Below, piece by piece: positions 35,483 through 43,118 of a stretch of DNA of 64,000 bases (position 1 is the first letter of the stretch; each line of letters begins with the position of its first letter). The notes beneath the pieces were generated by a model. The model had not been told where the DNA came from and did no database searches. It worked only from the letters and a program-made list of their open reading frames with translations. Source of the stretch: Thermosediminibacter oceani DSM 16646 (GTDB lineage: Bacteria > Bacillota > Thermosediminibacteria > Thermosediminibacterales > Thermosediminibacteraceae). The position numbers and the translations under genes were made by a program. The stretch is from positions 1,116,001 to 1,180,000 of the forward strand of contig NC_014377.1 of the NCBI RefSeq assembly GCF_000144645.1, given 5' to 3'.

Positions 35483-35576
35483 TAATCTTGCTTTTTAGCT
35501 GTAAGTTTACATAATATATATTATCGGACGTTGTATCTATCCCGAAAATTAGTTTATACATCCTATCCCATTTTTT

Positions 35577-35615
35577 CAAACAAATGTTTAAAAAAACCGT
35601 AAGTTGTGGTATAAT
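35577..35615 (+). promoter_or_regulatory. lexA promoter with overlapping SOS-box-like palindrome
   Basis: AAAC-AAAT-GTTT (35578-35589) resembles the Gram-positive LexA box GAAC-N4-GTTC and overlaps a weak -35 (TTTAAA); TATAAT follows after 17 bp at 35610. Autoregulation is inferred. Confidence 0.45.
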
Positions 35616-35650
35616 TATTTAAAATTTTATTTTACGGAGTGATAATTATA

Positions 35651-36256
35651 ATGTATGAAAGCCTAACACCCCGCCAGAAACAGATACTAGATTATATTTA
35701 CGATTTTTTAAATAAAAGAGGTTATCCTCCTTCAGTGCGGGAAATATGCTCTGCAACTAACTTAAAATCTACCGCTACCGTTCATTCCTACCTCGTACAA
35801 CTTGAGAAAAAAGGATATATTTCAAGGGATCCTCAAAAGCCTAGGGCTATAGTCGTGATGGATAAAAAAACTTTAGGCAAGGATATAGTTCCGGTGCCGC
35901 TGGTAGGCAAAGTAACCGCCGGCCAGCCCATGCTTGCTGAAGAAAATATCCAGGGCGTTTTTTCCCTTCCAAAAGAAATGGTTCCAGACTCGGAAGTATT
36001 CATGTTAAAAGTTCAGGGCGACAGCATGATCGATGCAGGTATTTTTGACGGTGATTATGTGATTGTCAAGGTAACCAGTACCGCAGAAAACGGCGACATT
36101 GTGGTGGCCCTATTGGGGGATGAGGCCACGGTAAAAAGGTTTTTTAAAGAAAAAGACCATATAAGGTTGCAGCCTGAAAACCAGTACATGGAGCCTATCA
36201 TCGTAAAAGACGTTAAGATCCTGGGAAAGGTAATCGGCCTCTTTAGAAAATTTTAG
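35651..36256 (+). CDS. lexA: LexA repressor
   Basis: 201-aa SOS repressor. Winged helix residues 1-65 ([20 protein letters not shown]), self-cleavage site A90-G91 in KVTAGQPM, catalytic Ser125 (QGDSMIDAG) and Lys162. ATG at 35651 after CGGAGTGAT. It is placed tail to tail with the ynbB gene, as in many Firmicutes. Confidence 0.95.
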   Translation: MYESLTPRQKQILDYIYDFLNKRGYPPSVREICSATNLKSTATVHSYLVQLEKKGYISRDPQKPRAIVVMDKKTLGKDIVPVPLVGKVTAGQPMLAEENIQGVFSLPKEMVPDSEVFMLKVQGDSMIDAGIFDGDYVIVKVTSTAENGDIVVALLGDEATVKRFFKEKDHIRLQPENQYMEPIIVKDVKILGKVIGLFRKF

Positions 36257-36257
36257 T

Positions 36258-37553
36258 CTACTTTAGGCTGTAAATACCTTCGTCTATCATGTTTTGTAAG
36301 GCTTTCATGGCTCCTACTTTTACGTGAAAAAAGCTGATTCCTCCCTGCACGTATACCACATACGGTTCTCTAATGGGTGCATCAGCGCTTAATTCGATCG
36401 AAGCCCCTTGTATGAAGCTGCCGCAAGCCATGATAACTTGATGGTCATAACCGGGCATATCCCACGGTTCGGGGACGATACGGGCGTCCACGGGGCCGAC
36501 TTTCTGTAACCCCCTACAGAAAGAGGTAAGCAATTCCCTGCTCCCCATTTCGATGGCGGTGACTATATCGCTTCTTTTTTCATTGTATGCGGGGTATACT
36601 TTAAATCCTGCCATTTCAAAAAACCTGGAGATAAAAATGGAACCTTTCAAGGCTTCTCCCACTACCATCGGGGAATAAAACAACCCTTGAAGGGCTAAGC
36701 GGTTGAAAAGCAGCGATGGTCCGCAATTTTTTCCCAATCCCGGTGCGAAAAGACGGTAGGCGCACCGCTCTATCAATTCGTGTTTTCCAACTACATACCC
36801 CCCGGTAGGTGTAATACCTCCGCCGGGGTTTTTTATTAAGGATCCGGCGCAAAGGTCTGCACCGACTTCCGTCGGTTCGCTACTTTCCACAAATTCACCG
36901 TAACAGTTATCGACAAGGCAGATGACGTCTTCCTTGATTCCTTTTATGTACTTTATAAGCCCTTTTATACTTTCTATATCAAGGGAAGGCCTCAGACTAT
37001 AGCCCCTCGAACGCTGGATTAATACCATTCTGGTCTTTTCATTTATTTTTTTGCGGATCCCGTCGTAATCCGGTTTTCCATCCAATAAATCAACCTGGGA
37101 GTATGAAATATTATAATCTTTAAGAGAACCGCAATTTTCTCCAGATATAACGTCCTTTAAGGTATCGTACGGCTCGCCTGTAACGCATAACAATTCGTCC
37201 CCAGGCCTTAATATGCCAAAAAGACAAAGAGTAATGGCGTGGGTTCCGGAGATAATCTGTGGTCTTACAAGGGCGTCCTCGGCTCTAAAAATATGGCTGT
37301 AAATGGCTTCGATCCTATCACGACCTATGTCGTTATACCCGTATCCTGTTGAATCGGTGAGGTGGAAATCGCACAGGTCGTTTTCTATCATTGCTGCCGT
37401 AACCTTCAGCTGGTTGTATTCTACTATCCTCTCTACTTTTTCGAATTCAGGCTTTATATCTTCCATTACGGAATTCGCCAAAGTTTCAACCTCATCGCTT
37501 ATAGCATATCGAATTTTAAGCATTTCCGATATTCTACGGTGCAATCCGATCAC
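36258..37553 (-). CDS. Aluminium-resistance/methionine gamma-lyase-like PLP enzyme (YnbB)
   Basis: 431-aa fold-type I PLP enzyme of the YnbB family. The aminotransferase-like core shows VRPQIISGTHAI, VDNCYGEF with the PLP-ring Asp, and the Schiff-base Lys in GSLIKNPGGGITPTGGY. It starts at GTG within a GTGA overlap with the stop of the small gene upstream. It belongs to the miaB-to-ynbB block. True substrate not known. Confidence 0.9.
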   Translation of the reverse strand: MIGLHRRISEMLKIRYAISDEVETLANSVMEDIKPEFEKVERIVEYNQLKVTAAMIENDLCDFHLTDSTGYGYNDIGRDRIEAIYSHIFRAEDALVRPQIISGTHAITLCLFGILRPGDELLCVTGEPYDTLKDVISGENCGSLKDYNISYSQVDLLDGKPDYDGIRKKINEKTRMVLIQRSRGYSLRPSLDIESIKGLIKYIKGIKEDVICLVDNCYGEFVESSEPTEVGADLCAGSLIKNPGGGITPTGGYVVGKHELIERCAYRLFAPGLGKNCGPSLLFNRLALQGLFYSPMVVGEALKGSIFISRFFEMAGFKVYPAYNEKRSDIVTAIEMGSRELLTSFCRGLQKVGPVDARIVPEPWDMPGYDHQVIMACGSFIQGASIELSADAPIREPYVVYVQGGISFFHVKVGAMKALQNMIDEGIYSLK

Positions 37554-37786
37554 TGCTCCCTATCTTTTTTATCTAACATTTTATCACAGTAATCTTCTTT
37601 GTTCAACGCTCTAAGGCATAAGGGACAAAGAGAGTGTTCCATCATATCTCTTTTTAAGCTGAGAAGTTTTGTGGCACCACCTTCTTCGAAGCCCTCCTTT
37701 TTACCGATCCTCCTTCCGATGGCGTACCCGGATAAAAAAATCGAGAGTATCAGGATTACAATCGGTAGAATCTGGTTAAATATTAT
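37550..37786 (-). CDS. Small single-pass membrane protein without a canonical start codon
   Basis: An open frame of about 78 codons: an N-terminal membrane helix (ILPIVILILSIFLSGYAIG), a basic/acidic linker (RRIGKKEGFEEGG) and a C-terminal Cys pair (HSLCPLCLRAL). The stop overlaps the YnbB start (GTGA) and its 5' end overlaps the UbiA-like gene, so it sits naturally in the operon. No ATG, GTG or TTG is in frame before the helix; ATA or ATT after GGGGAGG are the nearest candidates. Either a rare start or a damaged gene. Confidence 0.45.
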   Translation of the reverse strand: MIFNQILPIVILILSIFLSGYAIGRRIGKKEGFEEGGATKLLSLKRDMMEHSLCPLCLRALNKEDYCDKMLDKKDREQ

Positions 37787-38381
37787 CCGACACCTCCCCG
37801 CAGTGTATTAACAATAATTTTATTATGTAAACAATTGATAGGGTTGAAAAAGCTGCCGCAGTGGCTTTTACGGGATCCAAGTAATATGCAGCTAATAAGC
37901 ATATAATTGAAAGCAGAATGCACTCTACCCTGCCCAGTTTATTCGCAAGATTCTTTCTGGTAATCGAGTCTTCCCTGTAATCCCTCCAGTCATCCCAGAG
38001 CTGTATAGCTAAGATTGTTAATATTGAAGAAAACATCTCGAAAGCACCGAGAATAAAAATTCCAGCAAAAAACATTAAAAGCGATTCCTGATACCCGTAT
38101 AGGCCTGACGGCATTCTTGCGTTTAAATTCGTGACCATGCCTATTATAAAACTTGAGTAAAACAAGCTTATCGAGGTTTTGAGTTCCAGCAGGCATGCCA
38201 AAGAAAAGATTATGATTGCATAAGGAAGGACCCCGGTTTTCAGGTGATCCATTAGGTTTTTCCTTCCGATCAGTATATCGTATTCGTGGTCTATAAAGTC
38301 GTCGGTCATTTTAATTACTATACCCGTAAAAAACACGGCCAGCGCTTTTTTTATAACGGGGTCAGATATTATATGCAACAA
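37776..38381 (-). CDS. Short UbiA-like membrane protein
   Basis: 201 aa with about six hydrophobic helices. Two Asp-rich segments, KMTDDFIDHEYD and LWDDWRDYREDSITRKN, stand where UbiA prenyltransferases carry their two metal-diphosphate motifs, but the protein is about 90 residues shorter than normal UbiA and lacks the first helices. It starts at TTG after AGAGGTG, overlapping the GTPase pseudogene by 20 bp. The prenyltransferase activity is inference. Confidence 0.65.
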   Translation of the reverse strand: MLHIISDPVIKKALAVFFTGIVIKMTDDFIDHEYDILIGRKNLMDHLKTGVLPYAIIIFSLACLLELKTSISLFYSSFIIGMVTNLNARMPSGLYGYQESLLMFFAGIFILGAFEMFSSILTILAIQLWDDWRDYREDSITRKNLANKLGRVECILLSIICLLAAYYLDPVKATAAAFSTLSIVYIIKLLLIHCGEVSDNI

Positions 38382-38954
38382 AAGTTTTCACCTCTTTAAA
38401 CCCCCTCTTAAACAGAGCCGATATCGGAATTATGAGGTTTCCGTGAAACTCCCTTTCTATACTTTTTAGCCCTTCTTTGGCTTCAGGTAAATCCATTTTA
38501 TTGACAAGGATCGCATATCCCTTTTTCGATTGTGCGAATTTAGCTATCTGGTAATCCACATCACTGGGCGAACTTAAAAGATCTTTACGATTTACTGCTG
38601 AACCGTCTATAATATGTAGTACGACGTCAGAATCGAGGATCGCTGAAAGGGTCTGTGACATAGCTTTGCGCACTTCCTCCCGGTTATGAATGCCGTCAAT
38701 TAAACCGGTTGTATCTATAAGCTGTATTTTTTTTTTGCCCTTTCCTACAGGCAATTCGACTGTTACAGTTTGGAGGTTGAGGGTTTTATGCGGAATCCCG
38801 TCTACAAGCTGCCGAAAGGCTAGTTTATATGTATATTTTTTCTTGAGTTTTGTACCGTCGGGTAATAGAAAATCAAATTCCAAATTTTTTACCCCCAGGT
38901 ATTCGGCAAAATTTATAATAAAATAGGTTTACCTATTATGACGCATTTTTTCAA
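38362..38954 (-). pseudogene. Era/TrmE-like GTPase with P-loop deleted
   Basis: From TTG 38954 (after GAGGGAGGTG) the frame reads MKKCVIIGKP and then hits a stop, exactly where the G1 loop (NVGKT or similar) should follow. The remaining protein continues in another frame as INFAEYLGVKNLEFDFLLPD with normal G3 (DTTG), G4 (NKMD) and G5 (SAL) motifs. Frame arithmetic gives a loss of 13 or 16 bp. The remaining frame has an ATG at 38883, but a protein made from it could not bind GTP phosphates. Confidence 0.8.
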
Positions 38955-39013
38955 GATTATACTTCACCTCCCTCTTGCTAAAAAATATGCTGGATTTAAA
39001 GATATTATCCCTT

Positions 39014-39979
39014 TCACATTTCCTCCATTTCGGCTATGTCTTCTTCCTTTATGTATATTAGATCCTCCCGGGAAATGTGTTTTTGATTTACCAGTCTCAA
39101 CGCTTGTCGTCTTATGGCCTTTTCTATGAGGTTTCTCACCAGTCTGGCGTTGCCCATTTTATCGTAATACGCACTGTTTTTGCTGCCTTTTAAAACTCGT
39201 TCAAGCTTTGCATAGGCTTCCGGAGTCAACTTGTACTGCCTTTTTTCTACCATGATCTTTGCTATCTCCATTAACTCTTCTATGGTGTAGTCGCTGAACT
39301 CTATTTGAATCGGAAATCTGGACCTTAATCCGGGATTTGTCCTTAAAAACCAGTCCATTTCGTCTTTATATCCTGCGAGTATAACAATAAGGTTGTCTTT
39401 GTGGTCCTCCATCGCCTTTACAAGGGTATCGATGGCTTCTTTGCCGAAGTCCTTCTCCCCTCCCCTGGCCAAAGAGTAAGCTTCATCTATAAACAGTATA
39501 CCGCCCAGAGCGCGTCTTATCTGTTCTCTGGTTTTCTGAGCTGTATGGCCTATGTATTCGCCTACCAGGTCCGCCCTTTCGACCTCTACCAGATGGCCCT
39601 TTTGGAGCACGTCCATCTGCTTAAATATTTTACCGAACAACCTTGCCACAGTGGTTTTTCCGGTGCCCGGATTTCCTTTGAAAATCATATGAAGCACCAG
39701 GGGCTCCGATACAAGTTGTTCCTTTTGCCTTCTTTTTTGAATCTCCACAAAGGCCTGTATCTCTTTTACTAACTGCTTCACCTTAGTAAGTCCCACCAGG
39801 CTGTCCAGCTCTTTCATAATATCTTCAATCTTCTCTTCTGTTGGAGGCTTTACAGCTTCAGACTTCTTTTCGTCGATTTCTTTAAACAGTATAAAAGCTT
39901 CAACAGGGGTTATGGTTCCCTTAGCAAGCATGTCAATGACCTGGTTGGGATTTTCTACCCTGCACTTTAAATTGATCAT
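39014..39979 (-). CDS. spoVK: Stage V sporulation protein K, AAA ATPase
   Basis: 321-aa CbxX/CfqX-type AAA+ protein. Walker A FKGNPGTGKTTVARL, Walker B GGILFIDEAYSL, sensor and Arg finger GLRSRFP; a lid domain of about 80 residues closes the protein. The start chosen is the ATG after GGGGTG, ten codons inside the longest frame. Length and context (next to hfq) match SpoVK, which acts in the mother cell. Confidence 0.9.
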   Translation of the reverse strand: MINLKCRVENPNQVIDMLAKGTITPVEAFILFKEIDEKKSEAVKPPTEEKIEDIMKELDSLVGLTKVKQLVKEIQAFVEIQKRRQKEQLVSEPLVLHMIFKGNPGTGKTTVARLFGKIFKQMDVLQKGHLVEVERADLVGEYIGHTAQKTREQIRRALGGILFIDEAYSLARGGEKDFGKEAIDTLVKAMEDHKDNLIVILAGYKDEMDWFLRTNPGLRSRFPIQIEFSDYTIEELMEIAKIMVEKRQYKLTPEAYAKLERVLKGSKNSAYYDKMGNARLVRNLIEKAIRRQALRLVNQKHISREDLIYIKEEDIAEMEEM

Positions 39980-40045
39980 TGTTTCACACCCCGTCATACA
40001 AAATTCCACATTAATTAATTATATTCAGCCTGGTGACTTAGGGAC

Positions 40046-40083
40046 TCAAAAATCAAAAACTCCCAAGACCTTTCTTGGGAGTT
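40046..40083 (-). terminator. Terminator after hfq
   Basis: Minus strand: AACTCCCAAGA, 4-nt loop, TCTTGGGAGTT, then TTTGATTTTT. Confidence 0.85.
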
Positions 40084-40089
40084 TGCCTT

Positions 40090-40347
40090 TTATTGAACTT
40101 CTTCTGCTTTTTTCTCCGTCGAAAGACTGGTAAATACCACAGGCCTCTGAGGAGATATGGTCGATATAGCGTGTTTGTAAATCAGCAGCTGTTTGCCTTC
40201 GGAATCGAGCACCACGGTAAAATTGTCAAAACCCCGAACGTGCCCTTTTAATTGAAACCCGTTTACTAAATAAATAGTTACAGGAATGTTTTCCTTTCTC
40301 ACTTGGTTTAAAAATCCATCCTGAATATTGATTTGAACTTTGGTCAT
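40090..40347 (-). CDS. hfq: RNA chaperone Hfq
   Basis: 85 aa, Sm-like ring protein that pairs small RNAs with mRNAs. Sm1 ([21 protein letters not shown]) and Sm2 with the YKHAISTI motif are intact; a short charged tail follows. ATG after AAGGGGGAC. Gene order miaA-hfq is conserved. Confidence 0.95.
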   Translation of the reverse strand: MTKVQINIQDGFLNQVRKENIPVTIYLVNGFQLKGHVRGFDNFTVVLDSEGKQLLIYKHAISTISPQRPVVFTSLSTEKKAEEVQ

Positions 40348-40387
40348 CCTTTGTCCCCCTTTTAAATTATGTGTATTAAATTATATT

Positions 40388-41332
40388 CTAGGAATTTTTC
40401 AATTTTCCTTCAACGGATTTAACAATATTTTCTATAATTTTTCTCTCGCCTTCTCTGGATACGTCAAGCCAGATAATATTTTTATCCTTTCTGAACCAGG
40501 TATATTGCCTTTTTGCGTAACGGCGCGTATCTCTGGATATCAGATAAATGGCTTCCTCCAATGTTATTCGGCCTTGCAGGTAGTCAATAATCTGCCGGTA
40601 TCCAAGGCCCTGCATAGGATTGAGGTCTTCGGAATACCCCATCTCCAGGAGCCTTTTTACTTCATCTACAAACCCCTTTTCAATCATCAATAATACTCTT
40701 TTATTTATCCTTTCATAAAGCTCTTCTCTTGGCCTGGTCAATCCGAAAATCAGAAGATCATAGGGGCTCTCCTGCTGTTTTGTCAACTCCTCAGAATATG
40801 AAAAAGGCACACCCGTTTTTATGTAAACTTCAAGGGCTCGTATAATCCTTCTCAGGTTGTTGGGATGAATTTTCTCCGCAGCTTTCGGGTCTACCTGCTT
40901 GAGCTTTTCGTAGAGAAATTCATTGCCGTATTTTTCGGCTTCGCTTTTTAACTGGAGTCTTAGTTCTTCATCCTTTTCAAAGTCGCAGAATGCGTAATTA
41001 TAACAGACCGCGTTAACGTAAAGGCCGGTGCCACCCGAAAGTATCGGCAGCTTCCCCCGTGCGTGAATATCTGCGATACAATCCTTGGCCATTGATTGGA
41101 AGTCTGCTACGCTGAATTCCTTATCAGGGTCTACAATATCAATCATATGATGGGGAACTCCTTTTCTTTCACTTAGGGTAGGTTTAGCGGTGCCGATATC
41201 CATATATCTATAAATCTGCATGGAATCCGCGGATATTATTTCACCGTTCAATCTCAGTGCTACTTCGATAGCTATTTCGGTTTTCCCCACAGCAGTAGGG
41301 CCTACGATGGCGAGAAGCAGTTTTTTAACCAT
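40388..41332 (-). CDS. miaA: tRNA dimethylallyltransferase MiaA
   Basis: 314 aa, adds dimethylallyl to A37 of tRNAs reading UNN codons. P-loop GPTAVGKTEIA, SADSMQIYRYMDIGTAKP, and the DMAPP/tRNA elements (GGTGLYVNA, RNTKRYAKRQ-like RDTRRYAKRQYTWFRKD). It works ahead of MiaB, whose gene is in the same block. It overlaps mutL by 8 bp. Confidence 0.95.
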   Translation of the reverse strand: MVKKLLLAIVGPTAVGKTEIAIEVALRLNGEIISADSMQIYRYMDIGTAKPTLSERKGVPHHMIDIVDPDKEFSVADFQSMAKDCIADIHARGKLPILSGGTGLYVNAVCYNYAFCDFEKDEELRLQLKSEAEKYGNEFLYEKLKQVDPKAAEKIHPNNLRRIIRALEVYIKTGVPFSYSEELTKQQESPYDLLIFGLTRPREELYERINKRVLLMIEKGFVDEVKRLLEMGYSEDLNPMQGLGYRQIIDYLQGRITLEEAIYLISRDTRRYAKRQYTWFRKDKNIIWLDVSREGERKIIENIVKSVEGKLKNS

Positions 41333-43106
41333 TTATCCTCCTGAATTTTTTTTCAAGTTCATATAGCGATATGGAAATCATCGTAGGCCTTCCGTGGGGA
41401 CATGTATAGGGGTTTTGGGTTCTCATTAACTGATCCAGGAGTTCCCGCATTTCATCGGGAGAAAGGGTATCCCCCGCCTTGATTGCCGTGTGACAGGCCA
41501 TAGATGCAAGAATCTTTTCGCGGGAACGGAGTCTAAATTCCCCGTTCTCTTTTAATTCATCCATTATTTCTTGTAAAGACGCGGGTTCCACCGGTTTGTT
41601 GAAAAAATACGGAACGGATCTGATCAATACTGTATCTTTTCCGAATACCTCGATATCGAATCCCATCCTCTTTATAAAATCGCGGTTTTCCTCGATAAAA
41701 TTGATTTCTTCAAAGGTAAGTTTCAGAATAAATGGGGAAACCAGTTCCTGAGAAATTACCGGCAAATCCATGCCGCAGGAATAATACTCGTAAAGTATCC
41801 TCTCGTGAGCAGCGTGCTGGTCTACAAGGTAAAATTCCCCGTTACCCTGGACCACAATATAAGTTTCAAAGAGCTGTCCCAGGATTCTTGAAAAATATAT
41901 TTCAGGTGCTTTTTTTTCTTCTTTGATGTTCGGAGCGGAGTGCTTTTTCGTTTCGCTTGGAACCGCTGTTTCGGTAAAAACCGGTTTGTTTTCTATTTTT
42001 CCACTTGTTCTGGTAAAATATTCTTCTTTCAAGAAATTCTCGTTCACTGCTCCATCGTAGTTTTTTGGTTTCGGAAAAGTCGTTTTAGGAATCGGCAGAT
42101 CTTCTTTTGGCACCAGGGTGTTGCTAAAGAGGCCTTCTTTTACCGTCTCATACAGTGCCTGGTGAACTTCGTTTTCTCGCTGGAATCTAATTTCTATCTT
42201 TGCGGGGTGCACATTAACATCTACCAGGGAACCGTCTATGCTTATTTTTATAAAGGCTATAGGAAATTTATCACCGGGCAGCAGTGTTCTGTAGGCCTTT
42301 TCGAGAGAAGCGCTCAGTCCTCTGTCTTTAACAAGGCGTCCGTTGACAAAAAAAGTTTCCCAGGACCTATTACCTCTGGTGTACTTGGGAGGAGATATAA
42401 AACCATCTATACGACCGAAATCGAAGGTCTTGTTTATATGGATCAAATCTTTTGCCAGGTTGAAGCCGTAAATTCGGGCAATAACTTCCTTCAGGTTGCC
42501 GTTTCCCGGTGTGTAAAGCACTTCTTTGCCATCCACGGACAGTCTGAAAGAAATATCCGGGTGGCCTATGGCGTACCTGGTAACAAGGTCCACTACGAGC
42601 GATGCTTCCCTGGAATCGGACTGAAGAAATTTAAGCCTTGCCGGGGTATTGAAAAAAATATTCCTTACGATTACGCAACAGCCTTCCGCCACAGCTGCTT
42701 CCTCAAATTTTTCGATAACTCCCCCGTTTAACACGCATTTTGTGCCAACCACTGAACCGTGGGTTTTCGTAAGGACCGTCAGCAGGGAAACCGCCGCGAT
42801 ACTGGGGAGGGCTTCACCCCTAAAACCCAGGGTTTTAATATTGAAAATATCATCCAAGCTGGAAATCTTACTGGTAGCGTGCCTTTCAAAAGCAAGCCTC
42901 ACATCTTCCGGGTCCATTCCCTCACCATCGTCAATGACCTTTATTAAACTTTTTCCTCCTTTTTCGATTTCTACAAAGATGTGCCTGCTGCCGGCATCGA
43001 TGGAGTTTTCGACAAGTTCCTTCACCACCGATACGGGCTTTTCTATTATTTCTCCGGCCGCTATTTTGGAGGATATATTCTCATCCAGGACTTTTATTTT
43101 CCCCAT
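41325..43106 (-). CDS. mutL: DNA mismatch repair protein MutL
   Basis: 593 aa. N-terminal GHKL ATPase (LVENSIDAGS, DDGEGM, GFRGEAL), transducer domain (VNVHPAKIEIRF), a Pro/Lys linker, and a C-terminal dimerisation domain with the endonuclease motif DQHAAHERILYE and the final CPHGRPT Zn site, so the protein should nick DNA itself. Confidence 0.96.
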   Translation of the reverse strand: MGKIKVLDENISSKIAAGEIIEKPVSVVKELVENSIDAGSRHIFVEIEKGGKSLIKVIDDGEGMDPEDVRLAFERHATSKISSLDDIFNIKTLGFRGEALPSIAAVSLLTVLTKTHGSVVGTKCVLNGGVIEKFEEAAVAEGCCVIVRNIFFNTPARLKFLQSDSREASLVVDLVTRYAIGHPDISFRLSVDGKEVLYTPGNGNLKEVIARIYGFNLAKDLIHINKTFDFGRIDGFISPPKYTRGNRSWETFFVNGRLVKDRGLSASLEKAYRTLLPGDKFPIAFIKISIDGSLVDVNVHPAKIEIRFQRENEVHQALYETVKEGLFSNTLVPKEDLPIPKTTFPKPKNYDGAVNENFLKEEYFTRTSGKIENKPVFTETAVPSETKKHSAPNIKEEKKAPEIYFSRILGQLFETYIVVQGNGEFYLVDQHAAHERILYEYYSCGMDLPVISQELVSPFILKLTFEEINFIEENRDFIKRMGFDIEVFGKDTVLIRSVPYFFNKPVEPASLQEIMDELKENGEFRLRSREKILASMACHTAIKAGDTLSPDEMRELLDQLMRTQNPYTCPHGRPTMISISLYELEKKFRRING

Positions 43107-43118
43107 AAAGCTTTCTCC

